The notes beneath the pieces were generated by a model that was given only the letters and a program-made list of their open reading frames with translations, was not told the DNA's origin and did no database searches. Positions 36,240 through 45,521 of a stretch of 64,000 bases of DNA are shown piece by piece. Positions within the stretch are counted from its first letter, which is position 1. The number at the start of each line of letters is the position of its first letter. The DNA is from Siphonobacter sp. SORGH_AS_0500. GTDB taxonomy: Bacteria; Bacteroidota; Bacteroidia; Cytophagales; Spirosomataceae. The position numbers were made by a program, and so were the translations under genes. The stretch covers positions 62,001 to 126,000 of the forward strand of contig NZ_NHPP01000014.1 in assembly GCF_002838835.1 (NCBI RefSeq). Direction: 5' to 3'.

Positions 36240-37049
36240 ATGGCTTACGGTTTATTAAAAGGAAAACGAGGAATTATTTCTGGAGCCTTAGATGAACATT
36301 CTATCGCCTGGAAAGTAGCGTTGAAATGTTACGAAGAAGGAGCCACATTGGTGTTGACGAATGCTCCCGTTGCTCTGCGAGTGGGCGACATGCCAAGGTT
36401 ATCGGAGGCTTGCCAGGCTCCGATTATCGCTGCGGATGCTACCAACGTAAACGATCTGGAAAACCTCTGGAGCGAATCGCAAAGGGTGTTGGGAGGGAAG
36501 ATCGATTTTGTGCTTCATTCCATCGGGATGAGTCCCAATATTCGCAAAGGCCGTTCTTACGGAGATTTGAATTACGACTGGTTTCTGAAGACGCTGGATA
36601 TTTCGGCATTATCTTTTCATAAACTCCTTCAAACGGCTGAAAAACAGGATGCTATTGCCGAATACGGCTCCGTTGTAGCCCTGAGTTACATCGCTGCCCA
36701 ACGATCTTTTCCTGAATACACAGACATGTCGCAGGCCAAGGCCATGCTCGAAAGCATCGCCCGAAGTTATGGCTACCGATACGGGAAACTTAGAAAAGTT
36801 CGGGTGAATACGGTTTCGCAATCGCCGACCAAAACTACTGCGGGAACGGGTGTAGGAGACTTCGATGCGTTCTTTGCATACGCTGAACACCTGTCACCGT
36901 TAGGTAACGCTTCCGCAGAAGCCTGTGCCGATTATATCGTTACGCTTTTCTCGGATTTGACGCGTTCAGTTACCATGCAGAATCTGTACCACGACGGTGG
37001 TTTTTCCGCTGTTGGAATGACACCTGAACTAATGGACCGAATCAAGTGA
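36240..37049 (+). CDS. fabI: Enoyl-[acyl-carrier-protein] reductase, FabI type
   Basis: A 269-residue short-chain dehydrogenase-fold enzyme. The divergent FabI cofactor region GIISGALDEHSIAWKVA (11-27), HSIGMSP after strand 4, and the catalytic pair Tyr160 and Lys167 (Y-x6-K in YTDMSQAK, the FabI spacing rather than the Y-x3-K of ordinary SDRs) are all visible. RVNTVSQSPTKTTAG and LYHDGGFSAVGM complete the signature. It catalyses the last reduction of the type II fatty acid elongation cycle with NADH. The start fits the leader length after the divergent GNAT gene. Confidence 0.95.
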   Translation: MAYGLLKGKRGIISGALDEHSIAWKVALKCYEEGATLVLTNAPVALRVGDMPRLSEACQAPIIAADATNVNDLENLWSESQRVLGGKIDFVLHSIGMSPNIRKGRSYGDLNYDWFLKTLDISALSFHKLLQTAEKQDAIAEYGSVVALSYIAAQRSFPEYTDMSQAKAMLESIARSYGYRYGKLRKVRVNTVSQSPTKTTAGTGVGDFDAFFAYAEHLSPLGNASAEACADYIVTLFSDLTRSVTMQNLYHDGGFSAVGMTPELMDRIK

Positions 37050-37112
37050 CGCTATTGATTTCTAACGTATCCAAGCGTAACTTGGCAAAAACATGCTTCT
37101 TTCCCAAACGCT

Positions 37113-37979
37113 ATGAAATGGTTCTTTTGCCTTCTTTTTCCGCTGATCAGTTCCGCCCAGCAAATGACCTTAAAAGATCAGATTACGCAGTACCTCGCTG
37201 ATAAAAAAGGAACCTATGCGGTTGCATTTAAAAATCTGCAATCGAAGCAGACCGTGTATATCAATGAACACGAGTTGTTCCACGCGGCCAGTACCATGAA
37301 AACGCCAGTGATGGTGGAAGTATACAAACAGGCAGCAGCCGGGAAGTTTGCTGTAAGGGATTCCATTCTGGTAAAGAATGAGTTTAAGAGTATTGTAGAT
37401 GGAAGTACGTACCGCTTAACTCCCGAAACGGATAGCGAACAGAAGTTATATACCGAAGTGGATCAGAAAAAGTCGATTTATGATTTGATGTATCAGATGA
37501 TTATCGTAAGCAGTAACCTGGCTACGAATATTATTATTGATCTGGTTGGTGCGGAAAAGGTTACCAAAACTTTTCATCAATTAGGAGCAAAGAATAGTCA
37601 GATCAGACGTGGGGTGGAAGATCAGAAGGCGTATCAGAAAGGACTGAATAATGAAGTAACGGCTTATGATTTAGCGGAGTTATTCGAGAAGATAGCCAAA
37701 GGAAAAGCAGTTAATAAAGAGTCTTCAAAGGCCATGATTCAGATTCTACTGGATCAGAAATTCAACGATATTATTCCTGCTAAACTCCCTGCTGGAACGA
37801 AGGTTGCTCACAAAACCGGCTCTATCACCAACATTTACCACGACTCGGGCATTGTCTATCTCCCCGACGGTCGTTCATATGTAATCGTCTTACTCTCCCG
37901 GGATTGGGATACCCGCGAAAATGCCATTCAAACGATGGCAACGATTTCTGAAATGGTTTATCAGGGTTTGAAAAGGTAG
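37113..37979 (+). CDS. Class A beta-lactamase-fold serine hydrolase, secreted
   Basis: A 288-residue protein with a signal peptide (MKWFFCLLFPLISSAQ). The class A motifs are all there: Ser60 and Lys63 in STMK, SSN (133-135) at the SDN position, Glu169 in GVEDQ as a candidate omega-loop general base, and KTG at 234-236. It is similar to the chromosomal class A (CfxA/CepA-like subclass A2) enzymes and to broader 'serine hydrolase' proteins of Bacteroidota. SSN instead of SDN makes true beta-lactam hydrolysis uncertain. It is followed by a cluster of short palindromes (37994-38171). Confidence 0.85.
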   Translation: MKWFFCLLFPLISSAQQMTLKDQITQYLADKKGTYAVAFKNLQSKQTVYINEHELFHAASTMKTPVMVEVYKQAAAGKFAVRDSILVKNEFKSIVDGSTYRLTPETDSEQKLYTEVDQKKSIYDLMYQMIIVSSNLATNIIIDLVGAEKVTKTFHQLGAKNSQIRRGVEDQKAYQKGLNNEVTAYDLAELFEKIAKGKAVNKESSKAMIQILLDQKFNDIIPAKLPAGTKVAHKTGSITNIYHDSGIVYLPDGRSYVIVLLSRDWDTRENAIQTMATISEMVYQGLKR

Positions 37980-37993
37980 AATCGTTGCTGATT

Positions 37994-38171
37994 GGGATTA
38001 CAAATCCCTGACAGAGGTCTTTCGGATTGCAAATCCGAAAGAGCGGTTCTTACGCCGTGGTTGGTGTCTCACCAACCACTGTTTGCGTACAAATGGCTGG
38101 TGAGACACCAGCCATGACAGGGGAAATCCTAACTAAAGCAGCCTCTACCCAGACGCGATGAAGTCGCGTCT
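37994..38171. repeat. Cluster of five different perfect palindromes
   Basis: Five short hairpins in a row: GGGATT-ACA-AATCCC (37994-38008), TTTCGGATT-GCA-AATCCGAAA (38020-38040), GTGGTTGGTG with CACCAACCAC (38057-38079), TGGCTGGTG with CACCAGCCA (38094-38114) and AGACGCGA with TCGCGTCT (38151-38171). Stems are perfect and loops 3-5 bases. Each belongs to a different sequence family, two of which recur elsewhere in the window (40055-40152 and 45640-45700). Confidence 0.75.
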
Positions 38172-38232
38172 CTACCGTATAACAGATAGTAGAAACTTAC
38201 TCAAACAAAAAATCAAACGTTTACAAACGGCA

Positions 38233-40002
38233 CTAAATAACGCCCATCTTTCGCATCAGGAACGTCGCACTTCGGTTTTGGCAGATGCCTTCTAGTAATT
38301 GATAACTGAAGAAAAGTTCATCGTTAATAATCTCGGCTTCGAAGCACTTGTTACTCAGCATTTCGGGATAATCGGCAGTAATATCACAGACTTCCAGATC
38401 GTGCGTAGCAATGACGCCAATCGCTCGTTTTTCGATCAGTTTTTTAATTACTTCAATCGTTCCGCTGCGTTTATCGTCGGAATTCGTTCCCCGGAAAATT
38501 TCGTCCAGTAAGACAAAACATACCTTTTCATTCAGAGTAGTGATGATCTCTTTCAAACGCTTTACTTCGGCGAAAAAATACGATTCACTATCCGCCAGCG
38601 AATCACTTAATCGCATGGAAACCAGAATATCCATGGGCTGAACGGTAGCTGCCGTTGCACATACGCAGGAGCCTACATTGGTTAACAAAAGATTGATTCC
38701 GAGCGTCCGTAAAAACGTACTTTTTCCTGACATATTCGAACCCGTAAGGATAATGAATTGCGGATGAAAAGTTACGTCATTAGCCACCCGTTTCTCCCGA
38801 CGTAACAAAGGGTGAGCCAGGCTTTTGAATGAAACTTCGCCGGATTGGCTTAGGGTCGGGTAGGCAAAATCGGGATTATTATAGGCGAAATTGGCAAAGC
38901 TGTTCAGGGTTTCGAAAGTACCTAAAGTAGCTAGCCAGTCTTTGATCGAAGCGGCGTATTTGGCTTTCCAGTTTAATAACTGATGCAGGGTATGAACGTG
39001 CGATTGGTAGAAACCATTAGTAATAATTGCAGCTAAGGCATGATTAATACCATTCATGGCCGCTAATAACGAGGAAAGTTGTCGAACGCTCAAACTGGCC
39101 GCCTGATTTTGGGACTGGTAAATCTGTTTTAAGGCTTGTAATTCTTCGCTTTTAAAATCCTGTTTTTCAATGGATTGAATGAGCGTACTGTATTTTTTTA
39201 TAATAATGCCGATGCGTTCCGAATCAACGGTTTCCGATTGAATCTGTTTTAAGTTTCTGGAAACCAGGAATAGGTTAATAACTCCTACAATTCCGGCGAG
39301 GGTTAATAAATCAGTGTCCCAGGTTAATACGAAAAAGAGCAGGCAAATGACTAATAAGGCAGGAACCGCAAAAGCCAAAACTCTAAAAATGGGTTTGACG
39401 GGCGGACTTTTTCGCTCAGCCCAGTCCAGAATAGCCCGGTATTCTTCCGAAGTATCCTGACCAATTTGAGCCAGAGCGTAAAACTCCTGTCGCCACTCCG
39501 CACAGCCTGCCAACTCCTGAATAGCCCTTTGTCGGGCGTTAATTTTATGGTCTGGTAGTCGGTTTAATAATTGTTGAGCTAAAGCTTCCTGTCCAATGGA
39601 AGTGGCGGTTCGGTTCAGGTGTTGATAGAGCGATTTTTCTCCGAATAAATCCAGGTCAAAAGCGTAGGGATGGGAGACTTGCTGGTGTTGAATGCCGTTT
39701 GCGAAGGGAAGTTTCCCTCCAGTTAAATAATCAATTTCATTTTGATTGATCTGGATGAGTCTTTGGGTAATGGCCATTTGACTGGACAGTTTTTCATGCA
39801 GACTCATCAAGTAACGAAACAGCCCTAGGGGAATAATGAGTAAAAACCAGATCCAGCCTTCGGTGGATGTTTGCGTCAGGTAAATGATAAATCCTGCTAA
39901 TAGAACTGTTAAAAATCGAAAGGTTCCAACGAGGTTATAACGACGATTCAGATTCGTTAATTCTTCCTGAAAATGGACTAAACGTTGATTATAAAAGGAC
40001 AT
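38233..40002 (-). CDS. Membrane-anchored MutS-family ATPase
   Basis: A 589-residue protein whose C-terminal third is a MutS ATPase: Walker A GSNMSGKS (421-428), VCFVLLDEIFRGTNSDDKRSGT as Walker B and dimer signature, and VIATHDLEVCD with the switch histidine. The middle part corresponds to the MutS core/clamp helices. Unlike MutS or MutS2 it has hydrophobic segments at about 28-44, 48-64, 206-227 and 231-248, consistent with four membrane helices, and lacks the mismatch-recognition domain and Smr domain. Such proteins are annotated in Bacteroidota simply as MutS-related; the biological role is unknown. It is a single gene between repeat clusters. Confidence 0.9.
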   Translation of the reverse strand: MSFYNQRLVHFQEELTNLNRRYNLVGTFRFLTVLLAGFIIYLTQTSTEGWIWFLLIIPLGLFRYLMSLHEKLSSQMAITQRLIQINQNEIDYLTGGKLPFANGIQHQQVSHPYAFDLDLFGEKSLYQHLNRTATSIGQEALAQQLLNRLPDHKINARQRAIQELAGCAEWRQEFYALAQIGQDTSEEYRAILDWAERKSPPVKPIFRVLAFAVPALLVICLLFFVLTWDTDLLTLAGIVGVINLFLVSRNLKQIQSETVDSERIGIIIKKYSTLIQSIEKQDFKSEELQALKQIYQSQNQAASLSVRQLSSLLAAMNGINHALAAIITNGFYQSHVHTLHQLLNWKAKYAASIKDWLATLGTFETLNSFANFAYNNPDFAYPTLSQSGEVSFKSLAHPLLRREKRVANDVTFHPQFIILTGSNMSGKSTFLRTLGINLLLTNVGSCVCATAATVQPMDILVSMRLSDSLADSESYFFAEVKRLKEIITTLNEKVCFVLLDEIFRGTNSDDKRSGTIEVIKKLIEKRAIGVIATHDLEVCDITADYPEMLSNKCFEAEIINDELFFSYQLLEGICQNRSATFLMRKMGVI

Positions 40003-40054
40003 GGTAATTTTCAGTTGGCCGTTATCTCAGTAATCAACGGCTGGACGAAATAAA

Positions 40055-40152
40055 GTAGAGACGCGATCAATCGCGTCTGGGTAGAGACTGTTTAGGTCCC
40101 CATTCCAATGATCTCCATTCGCCAGCCAGACGCGATGAAGTCGCGTCTCTAC
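40055..40152. repeat. Pair of AGACGCGA palindromes overlapping the GT4 stop codon
   Basis: AGACGCGA...TCGCGTCT occurs at 40059-40078 and again at 40128-40148. The second is followed by CTAC, and this CTA (40149-40151) is the stop codon of the minus-strand glycosyltransferase gene. Same family as 38151-38171. Confidence 0.7.
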
Positions 40153-41413
40153 ATTTTTAGATGTTTATATAAGTCTTCATAACGCCGGGCAATGACAGGT
40201 TCCGCGTAATTTTCCAGTACCTTGGTTCGGGCGTTTTGCTGAAGTTGTTTCGCGTTGGGGGCGTAAAGGGTCTGATGCATCGCCCGCATGAGATCATCGG
40301 AAGAACGATAGTCAGCCAGAGCTCCATTAATGCCATCATCAATTAACTCTGGAATGCCACCAATGCGAAAACCTACCGAAGGGGTGCCGCAAGACATAGC
40401 TCCATGATGGTATAAGGCAGGTTTTCTTCCAGCGAAGGAATCACGAAAACGGAAGCTGCCGAATAGGCCCGGGCAATACGTTCAGGATCGGACAGGCGAC
40501 CGAGATGATGCGACCGATAGGGCAGAGCAGGCAATCCCTGCGTTTGTCCAAAGATTAATAACTCAACCTGGTCTTTCGTTTCCGGGTACAGTGCCGCCAT
40601 TTTTTCCAGAGCTTCCTTAAAGTAAGAAAAGCCCTTCATCGGAGCATCTACCCGCATGGCTGCGAAGAGAATGAGATGTTTATGTTGCGGGACGTTCAAT
40701 TTCCAGCGAGCTTCTTTTTTGTCAATCGGTTTGAAAACGTCCGTATCAATGGGGTTCGGAATGCTGACTACGGTATGGTCTTTCAGTAAACTGCTTTGAC
40801 GAGCCCGATCGGCGAGCCAGTCGCTACAGGCTACCATCGTTAACGCAGCCGGGTCCATCACTTTTTTCTTACGTTCCCAAATTTCGTGGGACAAGTCGAT
40901 TTCGGAAGGGTATCGTAAAAATTTACAATTGCCACACGCTACCTGGTAATGATTACAGTCGCCGCTGTGATGACAACCGCCCGTGAAGGGCCACATGTCA
41001 TGCATCGTCCAGACGATAGGTTTCTTTAAATCAGCTAGTTTCTGAAATGATTTGGTAGAAAGAAAACCATGATTAATCCAGTGTAAATGCAGAATATGAG
41101 CTTTTTGCACAAATGGATGATCGGTTACATCTTCTCCGAATAAGGCCGGGTCGAAAGCCCAGTGCTGCTCTTTAGATTTTTCGTATGCTTTCAGATATAA
41201 TCGCTCGCCCGCAAAGCGGGTCAGGGCCTTTTTCTTTCCCCACCAGGAGTCATCATACGCTACTACTGCTTCGCTGGAAGTCTGTTTTTGCTGGACTAGA
41301 ATCTGGGAAAATAAAGGAGTATACCGACTTAAGGCCTGCTGCAGACGGAGAGCTCCCATAGAAGCTCCGCCCATGTTATCAGAAGTACTAAAAAGCGTAA
41401 CGGATGTAGGCAT
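40149..41413 (-). CDS. Glycosyltransferase family 4, one frameshift
   Basis: About 421 residues when one base is restored near 40400 (GAGGCTATG read as GAGCTATG), giving YTIMEAMSCGTPSVGF across the junction. That junction is the conserved GT4 donor-binding region with the E-x7-E motif (SLEENLPYTIMEAM). The N-terminus VTLFSTSDNMGGASMGALRLQ has the glycine-rich acceptor loop, and a cysteine-rich stretch (HHSGDCNHYQVACGNCKFLR) with a GCHHSGDC motif is characteristic of a Bacteroidota GT4 subgroup. It should transfer a sugar onto a cell surface polysaccharide; it heads a run of polysaccharide genes. The stop codon is supplied by an intergenic palindrome. Confidence 0.88.
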
Positions 41414-41511
41414 AACTCTCGTAGTTTTCAGTGGGTAGTTTTCAAATTGGACAAACGCTCATATCTAATGAAAGAGTAACTGAAAACGGTAAACAGGAAA
41501 CTGAAAACTAA
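41414..41511. repeat. GTTTTCAGTTT-family intergenic arms
   Basis: Left arm GTAGTTTTCAGTGGGTAGTT and right arm AACTGAAAACGGTAAACAGG plus AAACTGAAAACTA. The right arm directly follows the TGA stop of the next minus-strand gene. Confidence 0.6.
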
Positions 41512-42399
41512 TCAAATTCCGTATTTAAATCGATTAATAAGCTTTCGAATCAGGCTGAGGCGGAAGTGCCGGCGAAGGTTTTTATGAATGGCTTCGTCGG
41601 GAGAAACGGCCTTGGTCAGGCGGGTTAATCGTTCCACGCGTTGCACATCCCAGCGGTGCGTTCCTTTCCCAAAATTGGTGCCTGAGCCGTCCATACCTGT
41701 ACTCTCCAGTTTTGAAAATCGCGGGTGCAGGTTATACGCCTGATGTTTGTAATGAGCGTAGGTCCAGCGGATGGCCCAGGAATTCAGATCGCCCACTTGC
41801 TGCTTCTTCAGCATGGGTAACAAATCTTCCCCGCCCCGCATAAATTCCCGTTGAGCGGGTTTGTTCTTCATGAATTCCGGGAAGTCCTTTACCTCCCAGT
41901 CTACCTTTTGCCAGCGATCGGGCCAGGTCCCCCAGCCGTATGAACAGCCTCGTGCGAGTAATAACACCTCGTGCGGATATTCGTCGGGAATGGTAATGGG
42001 ATAGAGGTACCCCGAAACAGAAAAGACTCTTACGTCATTCCGGTAATATTGCAGCGATTCGTTCATGAATCGCAGGTAGTCCCGGGTGCAGAGCAGATCG
42101 TCTTCCATCACGATGATTTTATCATGCATGGACAAGACCTGCGTAACGCCCCGAATGATCGAAGCGGCCAGTCCTCGATTATTTTCACTGAAATTCAGTT
42201 CAATACTTCCAAACCCTCGAATGCTTTGGGCAAATTCCCGAACGGCCTTTACCTTTTCCTCATCTTCCGCCGTTCGAGGGCCGTCCGAAAAAATATACAG
42301 AGGACTAAACTCCGATTCAGGACAGCGAAGCAAACTTCGAACCGTTTGTCGGAGGTGTTCCGGACGATTGTAACAAAACAAAGCAATCGGTGCAAACAT
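41512..42399 (-). CDS. Family 2-like glycosyltransferase (sugar transferase)
   Basis: A 295-residue GT-A fold enzyme beginning APIALFCYNRPEHLRQTVRSL, with the nucleotide-sugar acidic motif VMEDDLLCTRDYLRFMN (EDD at about 98-100) and the acceptor-side segment GYGWGTWPDRWQKVDW-like (SYGWGTWPDRW). This pattern occurs in GNT-I-like and family 2-like transferases of lipopolysaccharide and capsule clusters. The C-terminus is basic (SLIRKLINRFKYGI) and may touch the membrane. Sits between the GT4 and the TylF-like methyltransferase genes on the same strand. Confidence 0.88.
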   Translation of the reverse strand: MFAPIALFCYNRPEHLRQTVRSLLRCPESEFSPLYIFSDGPRTAEDEEKVKAVREFAQSIRGFGSIELNFSENNRGLAASIIRGVTQVLSMHDKIIVMEDDLLCTRDYLRFMNESLQYYRNDVRVFSVSGYLYPITIPDEYPHEVLLLARGCSYGWGTWPDRWQKVDWEVKDFPEFMKNKPAQREFMRGGEDLLPMLKKQQVGDLNSWAIRWTYAHYKHQAYNLHPRFSKLESTGMDGSGTNFGKGTHRWDVQRVERLTRLTKAVSPDEAIHKNLRRHFRLSLIRKLINRFKYGI

Positions 42400-42493
42400 G
42401 ATAGTTTCCAGTTTCCAGTCTTCAGTTTTCAGTTTGCCGTTAGTTTAAATTTTATCCTAACTGAAAACTGTAAACTAACCACTGAAAACTGTA
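42400..42493. repeat. GTTTTCAGTTT-family intergenic arms
   Basis: CAGTTTTCAGTTTGCCG on the left and ACTGAAAACTGTAAACTAAC followed by CACTGAAAACTGT on the right. The right arm begins at the TAA stop of the minus-strand methyltransferase gene. Confidence 0.6.
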
Positions 42494-43278
42494 TTAAAAT
42501 TGTTTAATCAAAATACCCTGTCCCGTGGGGGAGGTGAAAATGCTGTGACCTACCTTTTGGGCGAAAGCGTCGTGGCCGTGTTTCTGGGCTTCGCAAGTGG
42601 GGAATCCGTAATCATCGAAAATAACCACGGCTCCTTTGACCAGTTTGGGCCAGAAATATTCCAGTGCTGCGACTTCGGGAACGACAGCATTCATATCAAT
42701 GGATAGAAAGCAGATCTGCTCGGTGTCGGCCTGGGGTAAGGTATCTGGAATAGCTCCTTTGATAATACGAACGTTGAAACCCTGAAAAGTCTGCTTGACC
42801 TGCTCGTATAAATTCTGACTTTTCTCGTAACCCATCGTATGGTTTCGCTTGATTTCGTAATCAGAACTGTACCGTGGGTCCAGGCCCTGAAAGGTATCCA
42901 TCAGGTAATACCGCTTATCTGTTTTCTGGAAGTCGATGTATTCCATAATGGCCCGGTCGCAGAAACCACTGAATACGCCGCAGGCACAAAGTCGCCGGGG
43001 AGGTTTTTAACCTGATCTGCCGCCCAGCAAAGCATATAAATTCGCCACTCCATGCCGTTTTTAGGCACCAGCGAACCGCCGAGTTTGGTAACCCACTGGT
43101 AAGCTCTGGCGAAACGAGGGTCTTGCTTAAATTCTGTATTGACTTCGGTATAAAGCTTGTCCGTGGCGTAGTGAAACTTGTCTTTCTGGAGCAGGTGAAA
43201 ATTCCACGGAGCCCGAACAAACTTCAGGTAAGGAATCCAGGATTCGGGGACAACTTTTGATAGAAAGGTTAATGCCAT
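42494..43278 (-). CDS. TylF/MycF-like O-methyltransferase, one frameshift
   Basis: About 261 residues from ATG 43278 (MALTFLSKVVPESWIPYLK) when one C is restored near 42985, giving GDFVACGVFSGFCDRAIMEY across the break. Downstream segments are diagnostic of the TylF family: RYYLMDTFQGLDP, RIIKGAIPDTLPQ, ICFLSIDMN and GAVVIFDDYGFP, which carry the metal and SAM-binding acidic residues. TylF-type enzymes methylate sugar hydroxyls with SAM and Mg2+. In this cluster it probably methylates a sugar of the surface polysaccharide. A reading frame extending upstream to 43371 is an artefact of repeat sequence. Confidence 0.85.
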
Positions 43279-43636
43279 TTTTTGAGTTGACTGTTGACAG
43301 TGGGTAGTTTTCAGTTTATTACCGAAAATCCAAACTGACTTTTGACTGCAAAATTCATGTAAAATAACCACTTCATCAGGATTACTTTCGATTTCGTTCT
43401 TGAAAATGATGGAGGGTTAATGAATACTGAACGAAAATAGAAGGGTAGATGAAGCAGGTAACTGACTGATTACTAGTAAATAACAGCAAGACGAAATAGG
43501 TCAAAAACTCAAAACCCGAAACTCAAAACTCAAAACGTAACCCTCTAAACCACAATCGCTCCATTGAAAACTGAAAACCGGAAACAGAAAACTACCGAAG
43601 TGGCCTTACCTTCGTGGTCAAAAAAGTCCCTGATTT
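43279..43636. repeat. Repeat-rich divergent intergenic region
   Basis: About 358 bases between divergent polysaccharide genes. The left part has GGGTAGTTTTCAGTTTATT; the right part has AAACTCAAAACCCGAAACTC and GAAAACTGAAAACCGGAAAC, members of the GTTTTCAGTTT family. I see no gene; promoters for both flanking genes must lie here but none is clear. Confidence 0.5.
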
Positions 43637-44578
43637 ATGCCGAAACTTTCGGTTTGTATTCCTGCGTATAAAGAACCTGACTTGCTGGAAAAAGCACTGC
43701 GGGCACTGGAAACACAAACGTTTCGCGATTTTGAACTAATCCTGACGGACGACACCCCCGATGATTCCGTTCGGAAACTGGCGGAACTCTGGCAGGATCG
43801 ATTACCCATTACCTACCAGTCGCACCGACCTTCACTAGGAACACCCGAAAACTGGAATGCGGGGCTGCGGTTGGCTCAGGGCGAGTATGTCCTCGTTCAT
43901 CATCACGACGACTGGTTACTACGTCCCGATAGTCTGGCTTTATTCGTAAAAGCTCTCGACGATCAGCCGGAAGCCGTTTTTGCTTTCGCCAATACGGATA
44001 TTCGCCGGTTGGAAACCGATGAACGCATTCGCCTCAATCGACCTTCAGAAAAGCAGTTAGAGGAACTTAAAACCGAGCCGGAAGTATTAATTACGGCAGA
44101 TTTTGTTGGGGTGCCCAGTACCGTTATGTTCCGAAAATCAACGGGGATTTTCTTTGATTCTCAACTGAAATGGCTCGTTGATGTAGACTTTTACGTGCGT
44201 TGTCTGCGATACTGTCCGGTGGCGGCTTACATCCCTGAAGCGTTAGTGGGAGTCGCCATTCATGAAAAGCAGGTCACCGCTTCGGTTACCAAAAACAAGA
44301 ACTTATTACTGTTTGAATACTTTACGGTAGCCGAAAAATTTGGTATTGACCTCCGTCGAGAACCCTATGCCGGAGCGTACGGTTACTGGTGCTGGCGACT
44401 GAAGGTCAAAACAGTGGATGAAATTAGAAAAGCGGGTTATGTGGGTCCATTACCGAAGGGCACCGAAGCGGTTATCCGAAGTTCCTGGAAGTACGGCATG
44501 CGTCATCGCTATATCAAACTGGTAATGTTCGTGAAGTATCGTATCCTGAAACTCAAACGAAAGGATTTACATGAATGA
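43637..44578 (+). CDS. Glycosyltransferase family 2
   Basis: A 313-residue GT2 enzyme: KLSVCIPAYKEPDLLEKAL with FELILTDDTPDDS (nucleotide-binding acidic residues), EYVLVHHHDDWLL carrying the D-x-D-like metal site (about residues 93-98), and DVDFYVRCLRYCPVAAYIPE on the acceptor side. A basic C-terminal tail (RYIKLVMFVKYRILKLKRKD) suggests membrane association. Overlaps the next glycosyltransferase gene by eight bases, indicating coupled translation. Donor and acceptor sugars unknown. Confidence 0.93.
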   Translation: MPKLSVCIPAYKEPDLLEKALRALETQTFRDFELILTDDTPDDSVRKLAELWQDRLPITYQSHRPSLGTPENWNAGLRLAQGEYVLVHHHDDWLLRPDSLALFVKALDDQPEAVFAFANTDIRRLETDERIRLNRPSEKQLEELKTEPEVLITADFVGVPSTVMFRKSTGIFFDSQLKWLVDVDFYVRCLRYCPVAAYIPEALVGVAIHEKQVTASVTKNKNLLLFEYFTVAEKFGIDLRREPYAGAYGYWCWRLKVKTVDEIRKAGYVGPLPKGTEAVIRSSWKYGMRHRYIKLVMFVKYRILKLKRKDLHE

Positions 44579-45518
44579 GTTACCCCTTTCGGTCGTCATC
44601 TGTACCTATAACCGGGCCGACCTGATTGGTCTGGCTTTGGAAGATCTAACAAAACAGACCCTGGAAACCAGTCAGTTTGAGATTATAGTCATTGATAATA
44701 ACTCCAAAGATAATACCTCCGAAGTCGTTCGAATCTTTACGGAAAAGTATCCGCATATTCATTATTTTTTTGAAGGTAAACCCGGTCGTAGCATTGCCCG
44801 AAACCGGGGTTGGCGGGAAGCCAAAGGCACCTTTGTGGCTTATCTGGATGATGATATTCGGGTAGATCCCCAATGGGCGATGGCCATGTTAGGAGCTTTG
44901 CGACAACAGCCACAGCCCCTGGCCGTGGGGGGACTGGTAGAACCCTGGTACGCGGAAACGCCTCCCAAATGGTTCATTCCCGAATTTGAGTTACGGAGTT
45001 GGGGAGAAAAAGCGGGTTACATTCCGGCTCATCGAGCTCCGTTTGGTTTTGCCGGGGGTAACATGGGAATTGCCAGAAGCTTACTTGAAAAATACAAAGG
45101 TTTTCAGGAAGAACTAGGGGGTGGGGGCGATCATATGCCCCGTATGGGAGAAGAAACCGATTTGTTTTTCCGAATTTATAAAGATCATCAGGCCGAGGCC
45201 GACCGAATTTTCTGGTTTGAACCAGCGGCCCGCATTCAACACTGGACACCCGCCCGAAACTGGCAGGTGCCGTACCGAATGCAACGCAGTCACGCCAGCG
45301 GAGCTGCCAGGGCCTGGATGATGGGAGTAAAACCTTTTTCTGTGGGATATTGGCGGGTGATGGCTTTCGGAGTGAAATCAACGTTTCGCTTCATGCAGGC
45401 CTTGATTTCCAGTAAAAACCTCAGAAAAACGGAATGGATTAAATACCGACAAACGCTGGCGTACCTGAAAGGCTTTTCGGATGAAAGCATTCAGCATGGG
45501 AAAGATGGTTTGAAGTAG
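44571..45518 (+). CDS. Glycosyltransferase family 2
   Basis: A 315-residue GT2 enzyme starting at an ATG eight bases inside the previous gene. PLSVVICTYNRADLIGLALEDL begins the GT-A fold, VIDNNSKDNT binds the nucleotide, VAYLDDDIRVDPQW carries the D-x-D metal motif (about 93-97), and GGGGDHMPRMGEETDLFFRIYK contains the ED-type catalytic base region. Of the two neighbours it is the longer-tailed rhamnosyl/galactosyl-like type, but specificity cannot be called. Works with the flippase and other transferases of the cluster. Confidence 0.93.
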   Translation: MNELPLSVVICTYNRADLIGLALEDLTKQTLETSQFEIIVIDNNSKDNTSEVVRIFTEKYPHIHYFFEGKPGRSIARNRGWREAKGTFVAYLDDDIRVDPQWAMAMLGALRQQPQPLAVGGLVEPWYAETPPKWFIPEFELRSWGEKAGYIPAHRAPFGFAGGNMGIARSLLEKYKGFQEELGGGGDHMPRMGEETDLFFRIYKDHQAEADRIFWFEPAARIQHWTPARNWQVPYRMQRSHASGAARAWMMGVKPFSVGYWRVMAFGVKSTFRFMQALISSKNLRKTEWIKYRQTLAYLKGFSDESIQHGKDGLK

Positions 45519-45521
45519 ATG

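Noticed and set aside
43279-43371. Upstream extension of the TylF-like methyltransferase (to 43371)
   Set aside because: The added residues are translated from GTTTTCAGTTT-family repeat DNA; the ATG at 43278 gives a normal N-terminus.
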